In this document: piece after piece, positions 56,185 through 64,000 of the stretch | Layout of the letters: each line of letters starts with the position of its first letter | Position numbering within the stretch: position 1 is the stretch's first letter | Assembly: GCA_036389795.1 (NCBI GenBank) | Contig: DASVWD010000285.1 | Location: 1 to 64,000, forward strand | DNA from: Longimicrobium sp. | GTDB lineage: Bacteria; Gemmatimonadota; Gemmatimonadetes; Longimicrobiales; Longimicrobiaceae | DNA length: 64,000 bases | Direction of reading: 5' to 3' | The notes under the pieces: model-generated | The model's input: only the letters and a program-made list of their open reading frames with translations | What the model was told of the DNA's origin: nothing | Databases searched by the model: none | Translations under genes and position numbers: made by a program

Positions 56185-57309
56185 TCAGGACTCGATGCGC
56201 AGCAGGCCCAGGCGGGCGCCCGCCCTCAGGAACGCCTCGGCGCTGTCGCAGGGGATGGTGCGCCCGGTGCGCTCGCGGATCTGGCGCGCGGCGCGGCGCA
56301 TGTACACCGACAGCGGCAGCCCCGGCTCGGAGCGGTCGCGCATCCCGCGCAGGATGTCGTCCCAGGTGCCCTCGTACAGCGTGCCCTCCATGGTGCGCAC
56401 GCGGTGCACCTTCACCTCGGTCTCGCGCCCCTCGCCGGGGGCGTTCAGCATCCGCATGATGAAGTCGATCTGCGCCGAGAGCTCCAGCGGCTTCTCGGCC
56501 TCCTCCTCGGCCCCCTCGAACGACGACTCGACCTCGGCCAGCAGGTGGTCGACCTCGTCGGGCTCGGCCTCGAGCTCGGCGATGCGCTCGCGCCAGGGCC
56601 CGAGCGCGGGGTCGTCGTCGGCCGCGCGGTCCACCGAGGCCTTGAGCTCCAGGAAGCGCCAGAGCGAGAGGGTGTCCCAGTGCTCCGCCGGCGGGACGCG
56701 CTCCAGCTCGCGCAGCGCGCCGGCCAGGTCGCCGCGGTCGTGCAGCAGGTGCGCCAGATAGATGCGGGCCTCGTGCAGGTCGCCGTCCAGCCGGAGCGCC
56801 CGGCGCAGCTCGCGGCGCGCGCCCACGTCGTCGCCCAGGGCGTGCAGGGTGTAGCCGCGGGCGGCGGCCACCTCGGCGCTCTCGGGGTGCGCGGCCGAGA
56901 GCGAGGCGAAGCGGTGCTTGGCGTCGGCGAAGAGCCCCTCGCGGTAGAGCGCCCGCCCCATGGTGAGCCCCAGCTCCAGGTCTTCGGCCAGCCCCATGGC
57001 GTCGACCGTGGCGAAGCACTTGAGCGCCTCGTCCACGCGGCCGAACTTGAGCAGGGTCTCGCCGAGCCCCACCCAGGCGTCCTCGTACTCGGGGTCGAGC
57101 TCCAGCGCCGTCTCGAAGGAGATGCGCGCCCAGGCGTACTCCTCGCGCGCGATCCGCACGTAGCCGAGACCCACGTGCAGGAGCACCGAGTCGGGGTGCC
57201 GGCGCAGCCCCTCGCGCAGCAGCTCCAGCGCCTCGTCGTAGTCGCCCGCCTCGTAGAGGCGGTGCGCCTGCTCGTCGAACTCTTCCGCGCTGAGGAAAGA
57301 GGTGCCCAT
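56185..57309 (-). CDS. TPR protein with C-terminal conserved domain
   Basis: A 374-residue protein. Residues ~10-240 hold about six TPRs (LYEAGDYDEALELLREGLRR, GYVRIAREEYAWARISFETA, LLKFGRVDEALKCFATVDAM, LLHDRGDLAGALRELERVPP). The C-terminal ~110 residues (IDFIMRMLNAPGEGRETEVK, TMEGTLYEGTWDDILRGMRD, SVYMRRAARQIRERTGRTIP) form a small domain I cannot name. ATG 57309 is preceded by AGGACAAGG; the ATG at 57339 is a longer option. Cytoplasmic scaffold or regulatory factor. Confidence 0.68.
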   Translation of the reverse strand: MGTSFLSAEEFDEQAHRLYEAGDYDEALELLREGLRRHPDSVLLHVGLGYVRIAREEYAWARISFETALELDPEYEDAWVGLGETLLKFGRVDEALKCFATVDAMGLAEDLELGLTMGRALYREGLFADAKHRFASLSAAHPESAEVAAARGYTLHALGDDVGARRELRRALRLDGDLHEARIYLAHLLHDRGDLAGALRELERVPPAEHWDTLSLWRFLELKASVDRAADDDPALGPWRERIAELEAEPDEVDHLLAEVESSFEGAEEEAEKPLELSAQIDFIMRMLNAPGEGRETEVKVHRVRTMEGTLYEGTWDDILRGMRDRSEPGLPLSVYMRRAARQIRERTGRTIPCDSAEAFLRAGARLGLLRIES

Positions 57310-57548
57310 GCAGCCTTGTCCTGAAGGGAGAGGTCTCACGCGGGCGCGGGCGGGGGATCCGACCGCGTGCGGAACTCCTGGGGGGGCGGGGCCGGCCGGG
57401 GTGCGGCGGCTGCCCGGTCAAATATAAGCGGCGCCGCAAGCTGCAACCAGTCCCGCGTACAGTTTCGCCGGGCTTGCGACGGGGCGGCGGGGGCGGCACA
57501 TTTCTATCCCCTGTCCGGTTTCCCGCGTTTCGAGTCCAGAGGAGGAAG

Positions 57549-57893
57549 ATGCTCGACCGGCTGTTCGGCCGCCGCCGCCTGAGCCCCGAGGCCAAGCGCA
57601 AGCTGCTGGTGATCGCCGCGCGCTCCGAGGAGAACATCGTGGAGACGCACGTGGCGAACATCCTCGACATGATCGACATGCTGGGCGACGAGGTGGACAT
57701 CGACCGCGCCATCGAGCTGTACGGCGAGATGCTGCCGATGGACGAGCACGTGGCGGCCACGGTGGCCAACCGGGTGATCGCACGCCACGAGGACGCCCCC
57801 CGGGGCGGCCGCGGCGGGGGGCAGCAGCAGGGCGGCCGCTTCTCCCAGGTCTTCCGCGACCCGGGCCGCGACTCCGGCCCGGGCCGCCGCTAG
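57549..57893 (+). CDS. Small unrecognised protein
   Basis: A 114-residue protein: a basic start (MLDRLFGRRRLSPEAKRKLL), an acidic helical core (NIVETHVANILDMIDMLGDE, VDIDRAIELYGEMLPMDEHV) and a Gly/Arg/Gln-rich disordered tail. GAGGAGGAAG precedes the ATG. No family recognised. Divergent from the TPR gene. Confidence 0.6.
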   Translation: MLDRLFGRRRLSPEAKRKLLVIAARSEENIVETHVANILDMIDMLGDEVDIDRAIELYGEMLPMDEHVAATVANRVIARHEDAPRGGRGGGQQQGGRFSQVFRDPGRDSGPGRR

Positions 57894-58190
57894 CCCCGCC
57901 TTCCGCCGCACGCTTCCGCGACGCGTTCAGTTTCCGGACGGCGGCCGGCCCCGGGCGCGCCGGTCCTCGCGATTTCCGCGGCGCGCCAGCACCTGCGGCG
58001 AGCGGAGTGTCGAATCTTCCGACACTCCGCTCTTCCCTTCCTGCTCGGTCGCGGATCGTGCAAGTCTGTTATTTACAATCGCTTGGGTCGATTGAAGACG
58101 CGCGGTCCGCCCCTTGCCTTCCGCGACGCCGCCCGGTTCAGGACACCGGGAGCACCGATCGTCTTCCCTCTCCCACTTGCGCAGGCCCAA
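57894..58190. other. Intergenic stretch before the next small gene
   Basis: About 300 bp with a less GC-rich centre (58000-58090, including GTCTGTTATTTACAATCG) that may hold the promoter of the following gene. CGGAGTGTCGAATCTTCCGACACTCCG (58003-58029) is a good 12-bp hairpin, probably the terminator of the preceding gene. Confidence 0.45.
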
Positions 58191-58529
58191 GTGATCGCAC
58201 GAGCCGCCGTTCCCGTCGCGCGCCCCGCCGCGCCCTCCTCGCCGTCCCTGGTGGGCAACAAGCGCCCGCAGCCGCACCGCTTCCACCTGACCTCCGGCCG
58301 CGTGCTGGAGGGCAACATGCACCGCGCCCCCAACACCCGCCTGGCCGACCACCTGTCGACCATCAAGGGCTTCGTCTCGCTGACCGACGTGTGCTGCGCC
58401 GCCACGGGCGAGCGCTTCCCCTACATCGTCGTGAACCAGGACCACATCCTCTTCATCGAGGAGGTGCAGCCGGTCGAGCCCGCCGGGGCCACCCTGCGCG
58501 CCGGCGGCCTGGCCGCGGTGGGGAGCTGA
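58191..58529 (+). CDS. Small unrecognised protein
   Basis: A 112-residue protein taken from GTG 58191. The conserved-looking core is RPQPHRFHLTSGRVLEGNMH, then LADHLSTIKGFVSLTDVCCA and PYIVVNQDHILFIEEVQPVE, a compact beta-rich domain where the first strand resembles those of RNA- or nucleotide-binding small barrels. The first ~20 residues are Ala/Pro-rich. The product cannot be named. No clear Shine-Dalgarno site. Confidence 0.5.
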   Translation: MIARAAVPVARPAAPSSPSLVGNKRPQPHRFHLTSGRVLEGNMHRAPNTRLADHLSTIKGFVSLTDVCCAATGERFPYIVVNQDHILFIEEVQPVEPAGATLRAGGLAAVGS

Positions 58530-58600
58530 GAACATCCGGGCCTCACGCAGAGTCAGCAGAGTCAGCAGAGGACTACGAACTGCATTTGAATCACACAGAG

Positions 58601-58663
58601 ACACAGAGACACAGAGGAACGGAGAACCGCGATGAAGTTCTCCGTTCCTCTGTGTCTCTGTGT
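58601..58663. terminator. 27-bp perfect hairpin of ACACAGAG units
   Basis: ACACAGAGACACAGAGGAAC plus GGAGAAC (58601-58627) pairs perfectly with 58637-58663 over 27 bp, with a 9-base loop. It is followed by GAGGCCTTTCTGTTCTTT. It lies between a forward gene and a reverse gene, in a terminator position for both. A CACGCAGAGTCAGCAGAG repeat precedes it. Confidence 0.7.
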
Positions 58664-58726
58664 GAGGCCTTTCTGTTCTTTGGAGCCGGCGCGGTGGGAG
58701 GCCGTTCCGGAAGCAGAGAGGCGCCG

Positions 58727-60076
58727 TCAGCCCGCCGCCCGGTCGCTGGCGGGGACGGCGTCGGCGGTGGGCGAGGGGCGGTGGCAGAGGCGCACCACCG
58801 TGACGCGGCGCTCCTCGGTCTCCTCCACCTTCAGCTCCACCTCGCCGTCCACGCCGGGGGCCGCCACCCGGTCGCCGGCGACGGGGACGCGGCCCAGGGT
58901 GCCGAAGACGTAGCCGCCCAGGGTGTCGAACTCCTCCTCGGGCAGCCGCAGGCCGAAGCGCTCGTTGACTTCCCACAGGCTGGTGGCGCCGTCGATCAGC
59001 ACGTCGCCCTCGGGGGTGGGCTCGAACTCGGGCTCGGGCTCGTCGTACTCGTCGGCGATCTCGCCCACGATCTCCTCCAGCAGGTCCTCCATGGTCACCA
59101 GGCCGTGCGTGCCGCCGTACTCGTCGAGCACGATGGCCAGGTGCACCTTGTTCTGCCGGAGCTCCGAGAGCAGCTCGCTCACCCGCTTGGTGCCGGGGAC
59201 GAAGTACGCCGGGCGCAGGACGCTGCGCAGGTCGAAGCCGGTCTGCTCCAGCTCCTCCCGGTTCTCCAGCAGCGGCAGGAGGTCCTTGGTGAGCAGCACG
59301 CCCACGATCGAGTCGACCGAGCCCTCGTAGACGGGGTAGCGCGAGTGCCCCTCCTCGATGGCGATCCGCACCAGCTCGTCGAAGCCGGTGTCGACGGAGA
59401 CGGCCACCATGGCGGTGCGCGGCGTCATCACCTCGCGCGCCACCGTCTCGGCGAACTCGAAGACGCCGCGGATCATGTCGCGCTCGTCGGGCTCGATCTC
59501 GCCGGGGTCGGCGCCGTGCGTCACCAGCATGCGCAGCTCCTCGGGGGTCTGCATCAGCGGGTGGAAGCCGCTGGTGCGGACTCCACAGAGCCGCACGACG
59601 GCGCGCACCAGGAAGCCGAGCGGGGTGGTGACCGGCCACAGCACCCACGCCGCCATCTCCAGGAAGGGGATGGAGACGTGCGCGGTGATCCACTCGGCGC
59701 GGTGGATGGCCACCAGCTTGGGCACCTGCTGGCCGATGGTCGCGTGCAGGACCACCACCGCGCCCAGCGCCAGCAGGAGGGCGGGGACGGGGAGCACGCC
59801 CAGCGGCTCCAGCCAGTCGCGCGCGGCGCGCACGGCGTAGTAGCCCAGCAGCACCGAGGCCAGGCTGCGCCCCAGCTGCGCGGCGAACACCAGCTCCTCC
59901 AGGCGGTCGAGCGAGGGGAGCACGCGCGCCGAGCGGGGGTCGCCCAGGCGTACGTTCTGTTCGATGCGGTTGCGGCGGACGGCGATGAGGGCGAACTCGG
60001 CGGCCACCAGGAAGGCGTTCGCCGCGATCAGCGCCAGCGCTATGAAAAGGGGGAAACTACTCGGGTCGGGGTCCAT
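58727..60076 (-). CDS. CNNM/CorC (TlyC)-family membrane protein
   Basis: A 449-residue protein: a DUF21 transmembrane domain with helices at ~8-28, ~65-85, ~98-115 and ~135-155 (opening [20 protein letters not shown]), two CBS domains (~210-330: [20 protein letters not shown], then [20 protein letters not shown]) and a C-terminal CorC_HlyC transporter-associated domain (~345-430: [20 protein letters not shown]). The family is implicated in magnesium/cobalt efflux; 'hemolysin' is a historic label. Single gene. Confidence 0.88.
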   Translation of the reverse strand: MDPDPSSFPLFIALALIAANAFLVAAEFALIAVRRNRIEQNVRLGDPRSARVLPSLDRLEELVFAAQLGRSLASVLLGYYAVRAARDWLEPLGVLPVPALLLALGAVVVLHATIGQQVPKLVAIHRAEWITAHVSIPFLEMAAWVLWPVTTPLGFLVRAVVRLCGVRTSGFHPLMQTPEELRMLVTHGADPGEIEPDERDMIRGVFEFAETVAREVMTPRTAMVAVSVDTGFDELVRIAIEEGHSRYPVYEGSVDSIVGVLLTKDLLPLLENREELEQTGFDLRSVLRPAYFVPGTKRVSELLSELRQNKVHLAIVLDEYGGTHGLVTMEDLLEEIVGEIADEYDEPEPEFEPTPEGDVLIDGATSLWEVNERFGLRLPEEEFDTLGGYVFGTLGRVPVAGDRVAAPGVDGEVELKVEETEERRVTVVRLCHRPSPTADAVPASDRAAG

Positions 60077-60192
60077 GGAAGGTCAGGACGGGCCCGGGAC
60101 CCCGGACGTCGGGGACCCGCTCACGCGGACGGGCTGCAGCGGGAAAGGGCTGGTGGTGCGGCCCTTCCCCCGGCCCGGCCGCGCGTGGCGCC

Positions 60193-60468
60193 TCAGGCCG
60201 CCGCGGTGGCGGCGCCGGCGCCGGAGCTGCCGATCACCGGCCGGCAGAAGCGCAGGCCGATGGACTCCAGCTCCTTGAGCTCCTCGGGCTTGAGCGACGG
60301 ATAGCGCTCGCCCAGGAACTCGATGGTATCCTTCATCCACTCCACCTGCTGCTCCTCGCTGGAGCCGAGGACGCCGCAGCGGTGGATGTGGGAGAACAGC
60401 TCGTTGCGGGCGTCGTCCAGCTCGGACGAACGCTGCGGTTTGCGGTTCCGGTCACGATTACGGCTCAA
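60193..60468 (-). CDS. Small conserved-looking cytoplasmic protein
   Basis: A 91-residue protein starting at TTG 60468, 4-5 bases after AGGAGGAAGA, a strong site that decides the start. The helical centre ELDDARNELFSHIHRCGVLG, then VEWMKDTIEFLGERYPSLKP and EELKELESIGLRFCRPVI has a Cys each at 32 and 75. The Gly/Ala tail is disordered. No family named. It lies 117 bp upstream of the CNNM-type gene. Confidence 0.6.
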   Translation of the reverse strand: MSRNRDRNRKPQRSSELDDARNELFSHIHRCGVLGSSEEQQVEWMKDTIEFLGERYPSLKPEELKELESIGLRFCRPVIGSSGAGAATAAA

Positions 60469-60660
60469 ATCTTCCTCCTCTTCCTCTTACGAAAGGCATC
60501 CCTCGCGCGGAGGGGAAACGGGTGATCCGGGAGTACGGGGAAATATAGTGGTTTCCGCCGCTCCGCGAAACCGTCCGGAGCGGCTTTCCGGTCCGCCGCT
60601 TGCGATCGTCCCGGCGCGCTCCCCGGAAGCCTTCCGGTGCCCGACCCCCGTGCTTCCCCG

Positions 60661-61485
60661 ATGCCGCGCCCGCCGCTCTCCCGACTCGCGCGCCTGCCGC
60701 CGCGCCGCGCCTGGTGGCGCACGGCGGGGTACCGCGCGCGCGTCACGGACATCGACACCTACCGGGTGCATTCCGTCGAGGCGGGCGAGGGGCCGGAAGC
60801 CGTGGTGCTCCTGCACGGCCTCTCGGGCTCGTCGCGCTGGTGGCGGGGCAACGTCCCGGCCCTGGCGGAAACGAGGAAGGTGCTGGTGCCGGACGTGATC
60901 GGCTTCGGGCGGAGCCGCTGCCCGGGGCCGCTGCCGGACGTGCCGGCGCTGGCGGACGTGCTGGCGCGGTGGATCGAGGCGGTGGCGGACGCTCCGGTCC
61001 ACCTGGTGGGCCACTCGCTGGGCGGGCACCTGGCCATCCACCTGGCGGCGCGCCGGCCGGAGCGGGTGCGCCGCCTGGTGCTGGCCGACGCGGCGGGGAT
61101 CCCGCGGCGGGTCGACGCGCGGATGCTGATGCGCTTCGCCTGGGAGGTGGCGCCGCCCAGGCGCTGGGGCGACCCGCGCTTCCTCCCGGTGATCTGGCGC
61201 GACGCGCTGGCGGCGGGCCCGTTCAACGTGCTGGCGGGGCTGCGCCACACGCTGAAGGACGACGTGCGCCCGCTCCTGCCGCGGATCCGGGCGCCCACGC
61301 TCGTCCTCTGGGGCGAGCGCGACAGCATCGTCCCCCTGGAGCACGCGCGCATCCTCAGGGACGGGATCCCGGACGCGCGGCTGCTGGTGCTGGAGGGGGC
61401 CTACCACAACCCGATGGTGGACCGGGCCGAGGCGTTCAACGCGGCGGTGCTGGGGTTCCTGGCGGGGGAGGAGGTGGGGGAGTGA
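60661..61485 (+). CDS. Alpha/beta hydrolase
   Basis: A 274-residue protein from ATG 60661 (a GTG at 60637 is the alternative). Fold markers are VVLLHGLSGSSRWWRGN (oxyanion loop), VHLVGHSLGGHLAIH (Ser in GHSLGG), Asp in LVLWGERDSIVP and the terminal His in LEGAYHNPMVD. The family includes esterases and C-C bond hydrolases; no substrate can be read. It is followed by a second, distinct hydrolase gene, with an 8-bp tandem array between. Confidence 0.8.
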   Translation: MPRPPLSRLARLPPRRAWWRTAGYRARVTDIDTYRVHSVEAGEGPEAVVLLHGLSGSSRWWRGNVPALAETRKVLVPDVIGFGRSRCPGPLPDVPALADVLARWIEAVADAPVHLVGHSLGGHLAIHLAARRPERVRRLVLADAAGIPRRVDARMLMRFAWEVAPPRRWGDPRFLPVIWRDALAAGPFNVLAGLRHTLKDDVRPLLPRIRAPTLVLWGERDSIVPLEHARILRDGIPDARLLVLEGAYHNPMVDRAEAFNAAVLGFLAGEEVGE

Positions 61486-61489
61486 GGGA

Positions 61490-61566
61490 GTGCGAAAGTG
61501 CGAAAGTGCGAAAGTACGAAAGTGCGAAAGTGCGAAAGTGCGAAAGTGCGAAAGTGCGAAAGTGCG
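61490..61566. repeat. 8-bp tandem array GTGCGAAA, ~9 copies
   Basis: About nine copies of GTGCGAAA (one copy reads GTACGAAA), placed exactly between two hydrolase genes, 5 bp after the first stop codon. Confidence 0.9.
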
Positions 61567-61596
61567 TGAGTGCCACACGGCGATGACGTGAGCTCG

Positions 61597-62385
61597 ATGA
61601 CGCTGGGGGAGGCGGCGGAGGCGTGGAGCCGCACGCACCGGGTGGACGCGGAGGGGTGCGAGATCCGCTTCCGCGAGGCCGGGCGCGGGCCGAGCCTGGT
61701 GCTGGTGCACGGGCTGGGGCTCTCGGCGGACTTCTGGGCGCGCAACGGGCCCCCGCTGGCGGCGGCGGGGTTCCGCGTCCTGGCGCCGGACCTGCCGGGC
61801 TTCGGGCGGACGGAGGGGCCGCCGCTGCTGCCGGTGGAGGAGCAGGCGCGCTGGGTGGCCCGCTGGGCGGACGCCGTCGGGCTGGGGCCGGCGGCGTACG
61901 TGGGGCACTCGGTCAGCTGCCAGACGGCGCTGGAGCTGGCGGCCGGCGCGCCGGAGCGGGTGACGGCGCTGGTGCTGGCGGCGCCCACGGGCGACCCGGC
62001 GCCCGGGCGGCTGCTGCGGCAGGCGGCGGGCTTCGTGGTGGACCCGGTGTTCGAGCCGCTCGACCTCTTCGTCTCGGTGGGCGAGAACTACCTGCGCGCC
62101 GGCTTCGGGCGCTGGCTGCGCACCTGGGTGGCGGCGGGGCGCCACGACACCATGGCGGCGGCCCGGCGGGCGCGCGCGCCGGGGATCGTGCTGCTGGGCA
62201 AGCACGACCCCGTGGTGCGCCGCGGCTTCGCGCGGGAGCTGGCGGAGGCGCTCCCGGGCGGGCGGTGCGTGGTGCTCCCGGCGGGCGCGCACGCCATCGT
62301 CTTCGACGCGGCGGAGGAGTTCAACGCCGCGGTGGTGAAGTTCCTCCGCAAGGTGCTCCCGGAGGCGCGCTCCGCCGACCCGTGA
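61597..62385 (+). CDS. Alpha/beta hydrolase, second of the pair
   Basis: A 262-residue protein: LVLVHGLGLSADFWARNGPP (oxyanion loop), AYVGHSVSCQTALEL (Ser in GHSVSC, an unusual elbow without the second Gly), Asp in IVLLGKHDPVVRRG and His in LPAGAHAIVFDAAEE. ATG 61597 chosen; GTG 61588 is close by. A distant paralogue of the upstream gene rather than a recent copy. The two may share a transcript through the 8-bp array. Confidence 0.8.
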   Translation: MTLGEAAEAWSRTHRVDAEGCEIRFREAGRGPSLVLVHGLGLSADFWARNGPPLAAAGFRVLAPDLPGFGRTEGPPLLPVEEQARWVARWADAVGLGPAAYVGHSVSCQTALELAAGAPERVTALVLAAPTGDPAPGRLLRQAAGFVVDPVFEPLDLFVSVGENYLRAGFGRWLRTWVAAGRHDTMAAARRARAPGIVLLGKHDPVVRRGFARELAEALPGGRCVVLPAGAHAIVFDAAEEFNAAVVKFLRKVLPEARSADP

Positions 62386-62408
62386 TCTCCCGATCCGGAA
62401 AACACTAG

Positions 62409-62546
62409 GCCTCGCGCAGAGGAAGCAGAGGTAGCAGAGGAAATCACGACCCGTGATGAGCTCTCTGCTTCCTCTGCTTCCTCTGCTTCCTCTGCTTCCT
62501 CTGCTGACTCTGCTGACTCTGCTGACTCTGCTGACTCTGCGTGAGA
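62409..62546. repeat. 9-bp arrays CTCTGCTTC and CTCTGCTGA
   Basis: GAGGAAGCAGAGGTAGCAGAGG (62419-62440) on one side, then four copies of CTCTGCTTC and four of CTCTGCTGA (62463-62540), ending GCGTGAGAAACG. The two sides can pair as a long hairpin. It belongs with the CAGAGTCAGCAGAG family. Confidence 0.8.
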
Positions 62547-62674
62547 AACGTCTTTTCCGTCCGGCGGTTGCAGGGCGGGAGCGCGCGGCTAGAATACTGT
62601 CCGACACGAGCGCGGCGGGGGAGGGCGACGGGGCCCTTCCCCGCCGGTCTATCGGGAGATGCGGGGGAGCGGGG

Positions 62675-63619
62675 ATGGAGCGCGAGCAGGCGGACGCGAT
62701 GGTGGGGGCGGAGGCCACGGCGCCGGTGCCCGGGTGGGGGTGGACCGAGACGGCGCTGGCGGTGATGGTGCTGGTGTGGGGCGTCAACTTCGCCGTGGTC
62801 AAGCGCGCGCTGGCGGCGTTCGACCCGCTGGCCTTCAACGCGGTGCGCTTCGTGATCGCCTCCGCGGCGGTGGGGGCGGTGCTGCGCTCCCGGGGGCCGC
62901 TGGCGCTCCCCGCGCGGCGCGACCTGCCGCGCATCCTGGCGCTGGGGCTGCTCGGCAACGTGCTGTACCAGATGTGCTTCATCCTGGGCCTCGCCCGCGC
63001 CCGCGCCGGCACCGCCAGCCTGATGCTGGCGGTGACGCCGATCTTCACCGCGCTCCTCTCGGCGCTCACGGGGCACGAGCGGCCGGGGTGGCGCACCTGG
63101 GCGGGGGCGGCGCTCTCCATCGGCGGGGTGGCGCTGGTGACGGGGGCGGGGCTCTCGCTGGAGGGGCGCGAGGAGCTGACGGGCGACCTGATCCTGCTGG
63201 GCGCCGCGGCGGTGTGGGCGCTCTACACGGTGGGCGCCCGGCCGGTGGTGCGGCGCTACGGCTCGGTGGCCACCACGGCGTGGACGCTGTGGGTGGGCAC
63301 CGTGGGGCTGGTGCTGGCGGGGGTGCCGGCCACGGCGGCGCAGCGGTGGGACGTGGGGTGGGAGGCGTGGGGCGGGCTGGTGTTCTCGGCGCTCTTCGCC
63401 ATCGGGCTGGCGTACCTGATCTGGTACCGCGGGGTGGAGAAGATCGGCAACACGCGCACGGCCATCTTCTCCAACCTCACCCCCGTGGTGGCGATGACGG
63501 CCGCCGCCGTGCTGCTGAAGGAGACGCCGTCCACGTGGGCGCTGGTGGGCGCGGCGCTCACCCTCACGGGCGTGATGGTGGTGCGCTCGGACCAGGGAAC
63601 CGCAGGGGACGGGGAATAG
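62675..63619 (+). CDS. EamA-family (DMT) transporter
   Basis: A 314-residue inner-membrane permease with about ten helices in two EamA repeats. First repeat: AVMVLVWGVNFAVVKRALAA to IGGVALVTGAGLSLEG. Second repeat: GDLILLGAAAVWALYTVGAR to ALTLTGVMVVRS, with GLAYLIWYRGVEKIGNTRTA and NLTPVVAMTAAAVLL near the end. Drug/metabolite export is typical; the substrate is unknown. ATG 62675 after GGGGGAG. A hairpin terminator overlaps its last codons. Confidence 0.85.
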   Translation: MEREQADAMVGAEATAPVPGWGWTETALAVMVLVWGVNFAVVKRALAAFDPLAFNAVRFVIASAAVGAVLRSRGPLALPARRDLPRILALGLLGNVLYQMCFILGLARARAGTASLMLAVTPIFTALLSALTGHERPGWRTWAGAALSIGGVALVTGAGLSLEGREELTGDLILLGAAAVWALYTVGARPVVRRYGSVATTAWTLWVGTVGLVLAGVPATAAQRWDVGWEAWGGLVFSALFAIGLAYLIWYRGVEKIGNTRTAIFSNLTPVVAMTAAAVLLKETPSTWALVGAALTLTGVMVVRSDQGTAGDGE

Positions 63620-63650
63620 GGGACGGCCGGCGAACCGCCCGGCCGTCCCC
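63619..63650 (+). terminator. Terminator of the EamA gene
   Basis: GGGGACGGCCGG (63619-63630), 8-base loop, CCGGCCGTCCCC (63639-63650), followed by GTCTCTCTCC. The stem begins at the stop codon. Confidence 0.7.
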
Positions 63651-63662
63651 GTCTCTCTCCGC

Positions 63663-63839
63663 TCAGCAGCGCGGCGGCAGGCCGGTGCAGCCGCGCGCGG
63701 TGAGGCAGGCGTCCACCTCCGACCCGCAGAGGGGATCGAACGGGAGGTTCGACGGCGCCCGGAGCTCGGCCGCGCTCTCGGCGGCGGCGGGCTCGAACGA
63801 CTCCACGGTCAGGCTTGCCAGGTCGAGCTTGGTGCGCAT
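63663..63839 (-). CDS. RiPP-like precursor peptide, short Cys-poor core
   Basis: A 58-residue peptide with leader MRTKLDLASLTVESFEPAAA, the same 'LDLxxLxVESF' type as at 11453 and 35696. The short core holds four Cys (LCGSEVDACLTARGCTGLPP then a final RC). GGAGAT precedes ATG 63839. No modifying enzyme or exporter genes are present up to the window edge 160 bp away, so the other side is unseen. Third such gene in the window. Confidence 0.6.
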   Translation of the reverse strand: MRTKLDLASLTVESFEPAAAESAAELRAPSNLPFDPLCGSEVDACLTARGCTGLPPRC

Positions 63840-63964
63840 GGCTGGATCTCCGGTCTGGGGACGCGGCGCTGCGGGCGTCCTGCCCCGCCCCCCGTGCTCC
63901 GGCGCGGGGAGGCGCGCCCAGCGCAAAGGCTGCACCACGCCTGGGCCGGACCTCCGACAACGGA

Positions 63965-64000
63965 ACAGGGGACAGCCACGACCCGTCGGCTGTCCCCTGT
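63965..64000. terminator. Hairpin at the window edge
   Basis: ACAGGGGACAGCC (63965-63977), 10-base loop, GGCTGTCCCCTGT (63988-64000); a 13-bp perfect stem. ACAGGGGACAG words also occur near 30045-30070 and 46396-46420, so it may be another dispersed repeat rather than a dedicated terminator. Confidence 0.5.

Noticed and set aside
61490-61566. CRISPR-like or phage repeat
   Set aside because: Only an 8-bp pure tandem unit without spacers.

Overview
The window is GC-rich DNA, with alternating codon-position bias that gives long open frames on both strands. It comes from a Gram-negative-type bacterium with an outer membrane: there are many lipoproteins, a CBM9/DUF5916 beta-barrel protein and a c-type cytochrome. 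The gene families (pinensin-type RiPP leaders, a small lipoprotein ending in GFGSGH, TPR proteins, DUF5916) remind me most of Gemmatimonadota, family Longimicrobiaceae. That placement is inference; no rRNA or tRNA gene was found to confirm it.

Region by region. (1) 1.18-12.75 kb is probably an integrated, mobilizable element. It holds a tyrosine recombinase, a small helix-turn-helix partner, a nucleoside-deoxyribosyltransferase-like putative defence effector of clearly lower GC, a MobA/VirD2-type relaxase with MobC, a structured candidate transfer origin, TPR and helix-turn-helix genes, a GFGSGH lipoprotein and one RiPP-like precursor. Near-identical 24-bp direct repeats bound it. (2) 12.9-21.7 kb is the most striking locus: a BlaI-type repressor, a BlaR1-like M56 membrane metalloprotease whose C-terminus carries about nine SDGE/R repeats plus a beta domain, two tandem lipoproteins made of the same two modules in the opposite order, and a DUF5916 barrel gene overlapping one of them. 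A palindrome of the type GTGCTGAATATTCAGCAC lies upstream of blaI and of both lipoprotein genes, which suggests one proteolysis-controlled envelope regulon. (3) 21.8-27.4 kb holds hydrolases, a secreted protein, three tandem paralogous secreted proteins, a BAAT-type acyltransferase-like protein and an HhH protein. (4) 27.5-48 kb is carbohydrate metabolism: glgB, pgl, zwf, gnd, tal, tkt and a gluconokinase, covering the pentose phosphate pathway. Inserted among these genes are a Clp-N/GntR fusion regulator, a RiPP-like precursor, a GNAT-like gene and a trypsin-like protease operon. (5) 48-64 kb holds a PRC-barrel/DUF2382 protein, uvsE, two RelE/HigB-XRE toxin-antitoxin pairs, a LeuB-type dehydrogenase, cytochrome c, TPR and zinc-ribbon proteins, a CNNM/CorC-type membrane protein, two alpha/beta hydrolases, an EamA transporter and a third RiPP-like precursor.

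Intergenic DNA is rich in dispersed structured repeats. One family of about 150 bp (three copies) and one short hairpin family (three copies) show compensatory base changes in their stems. Many other gaps hold very short-unit tandem arrays (7, 8 or 9 bp) or long hairpins built from them. Start codons were chosen mainly by Shine-Dalgarno sites and by 4-bp start/stop overlaps. Domain names rest on recognition of the protein sequence, not on a database search.
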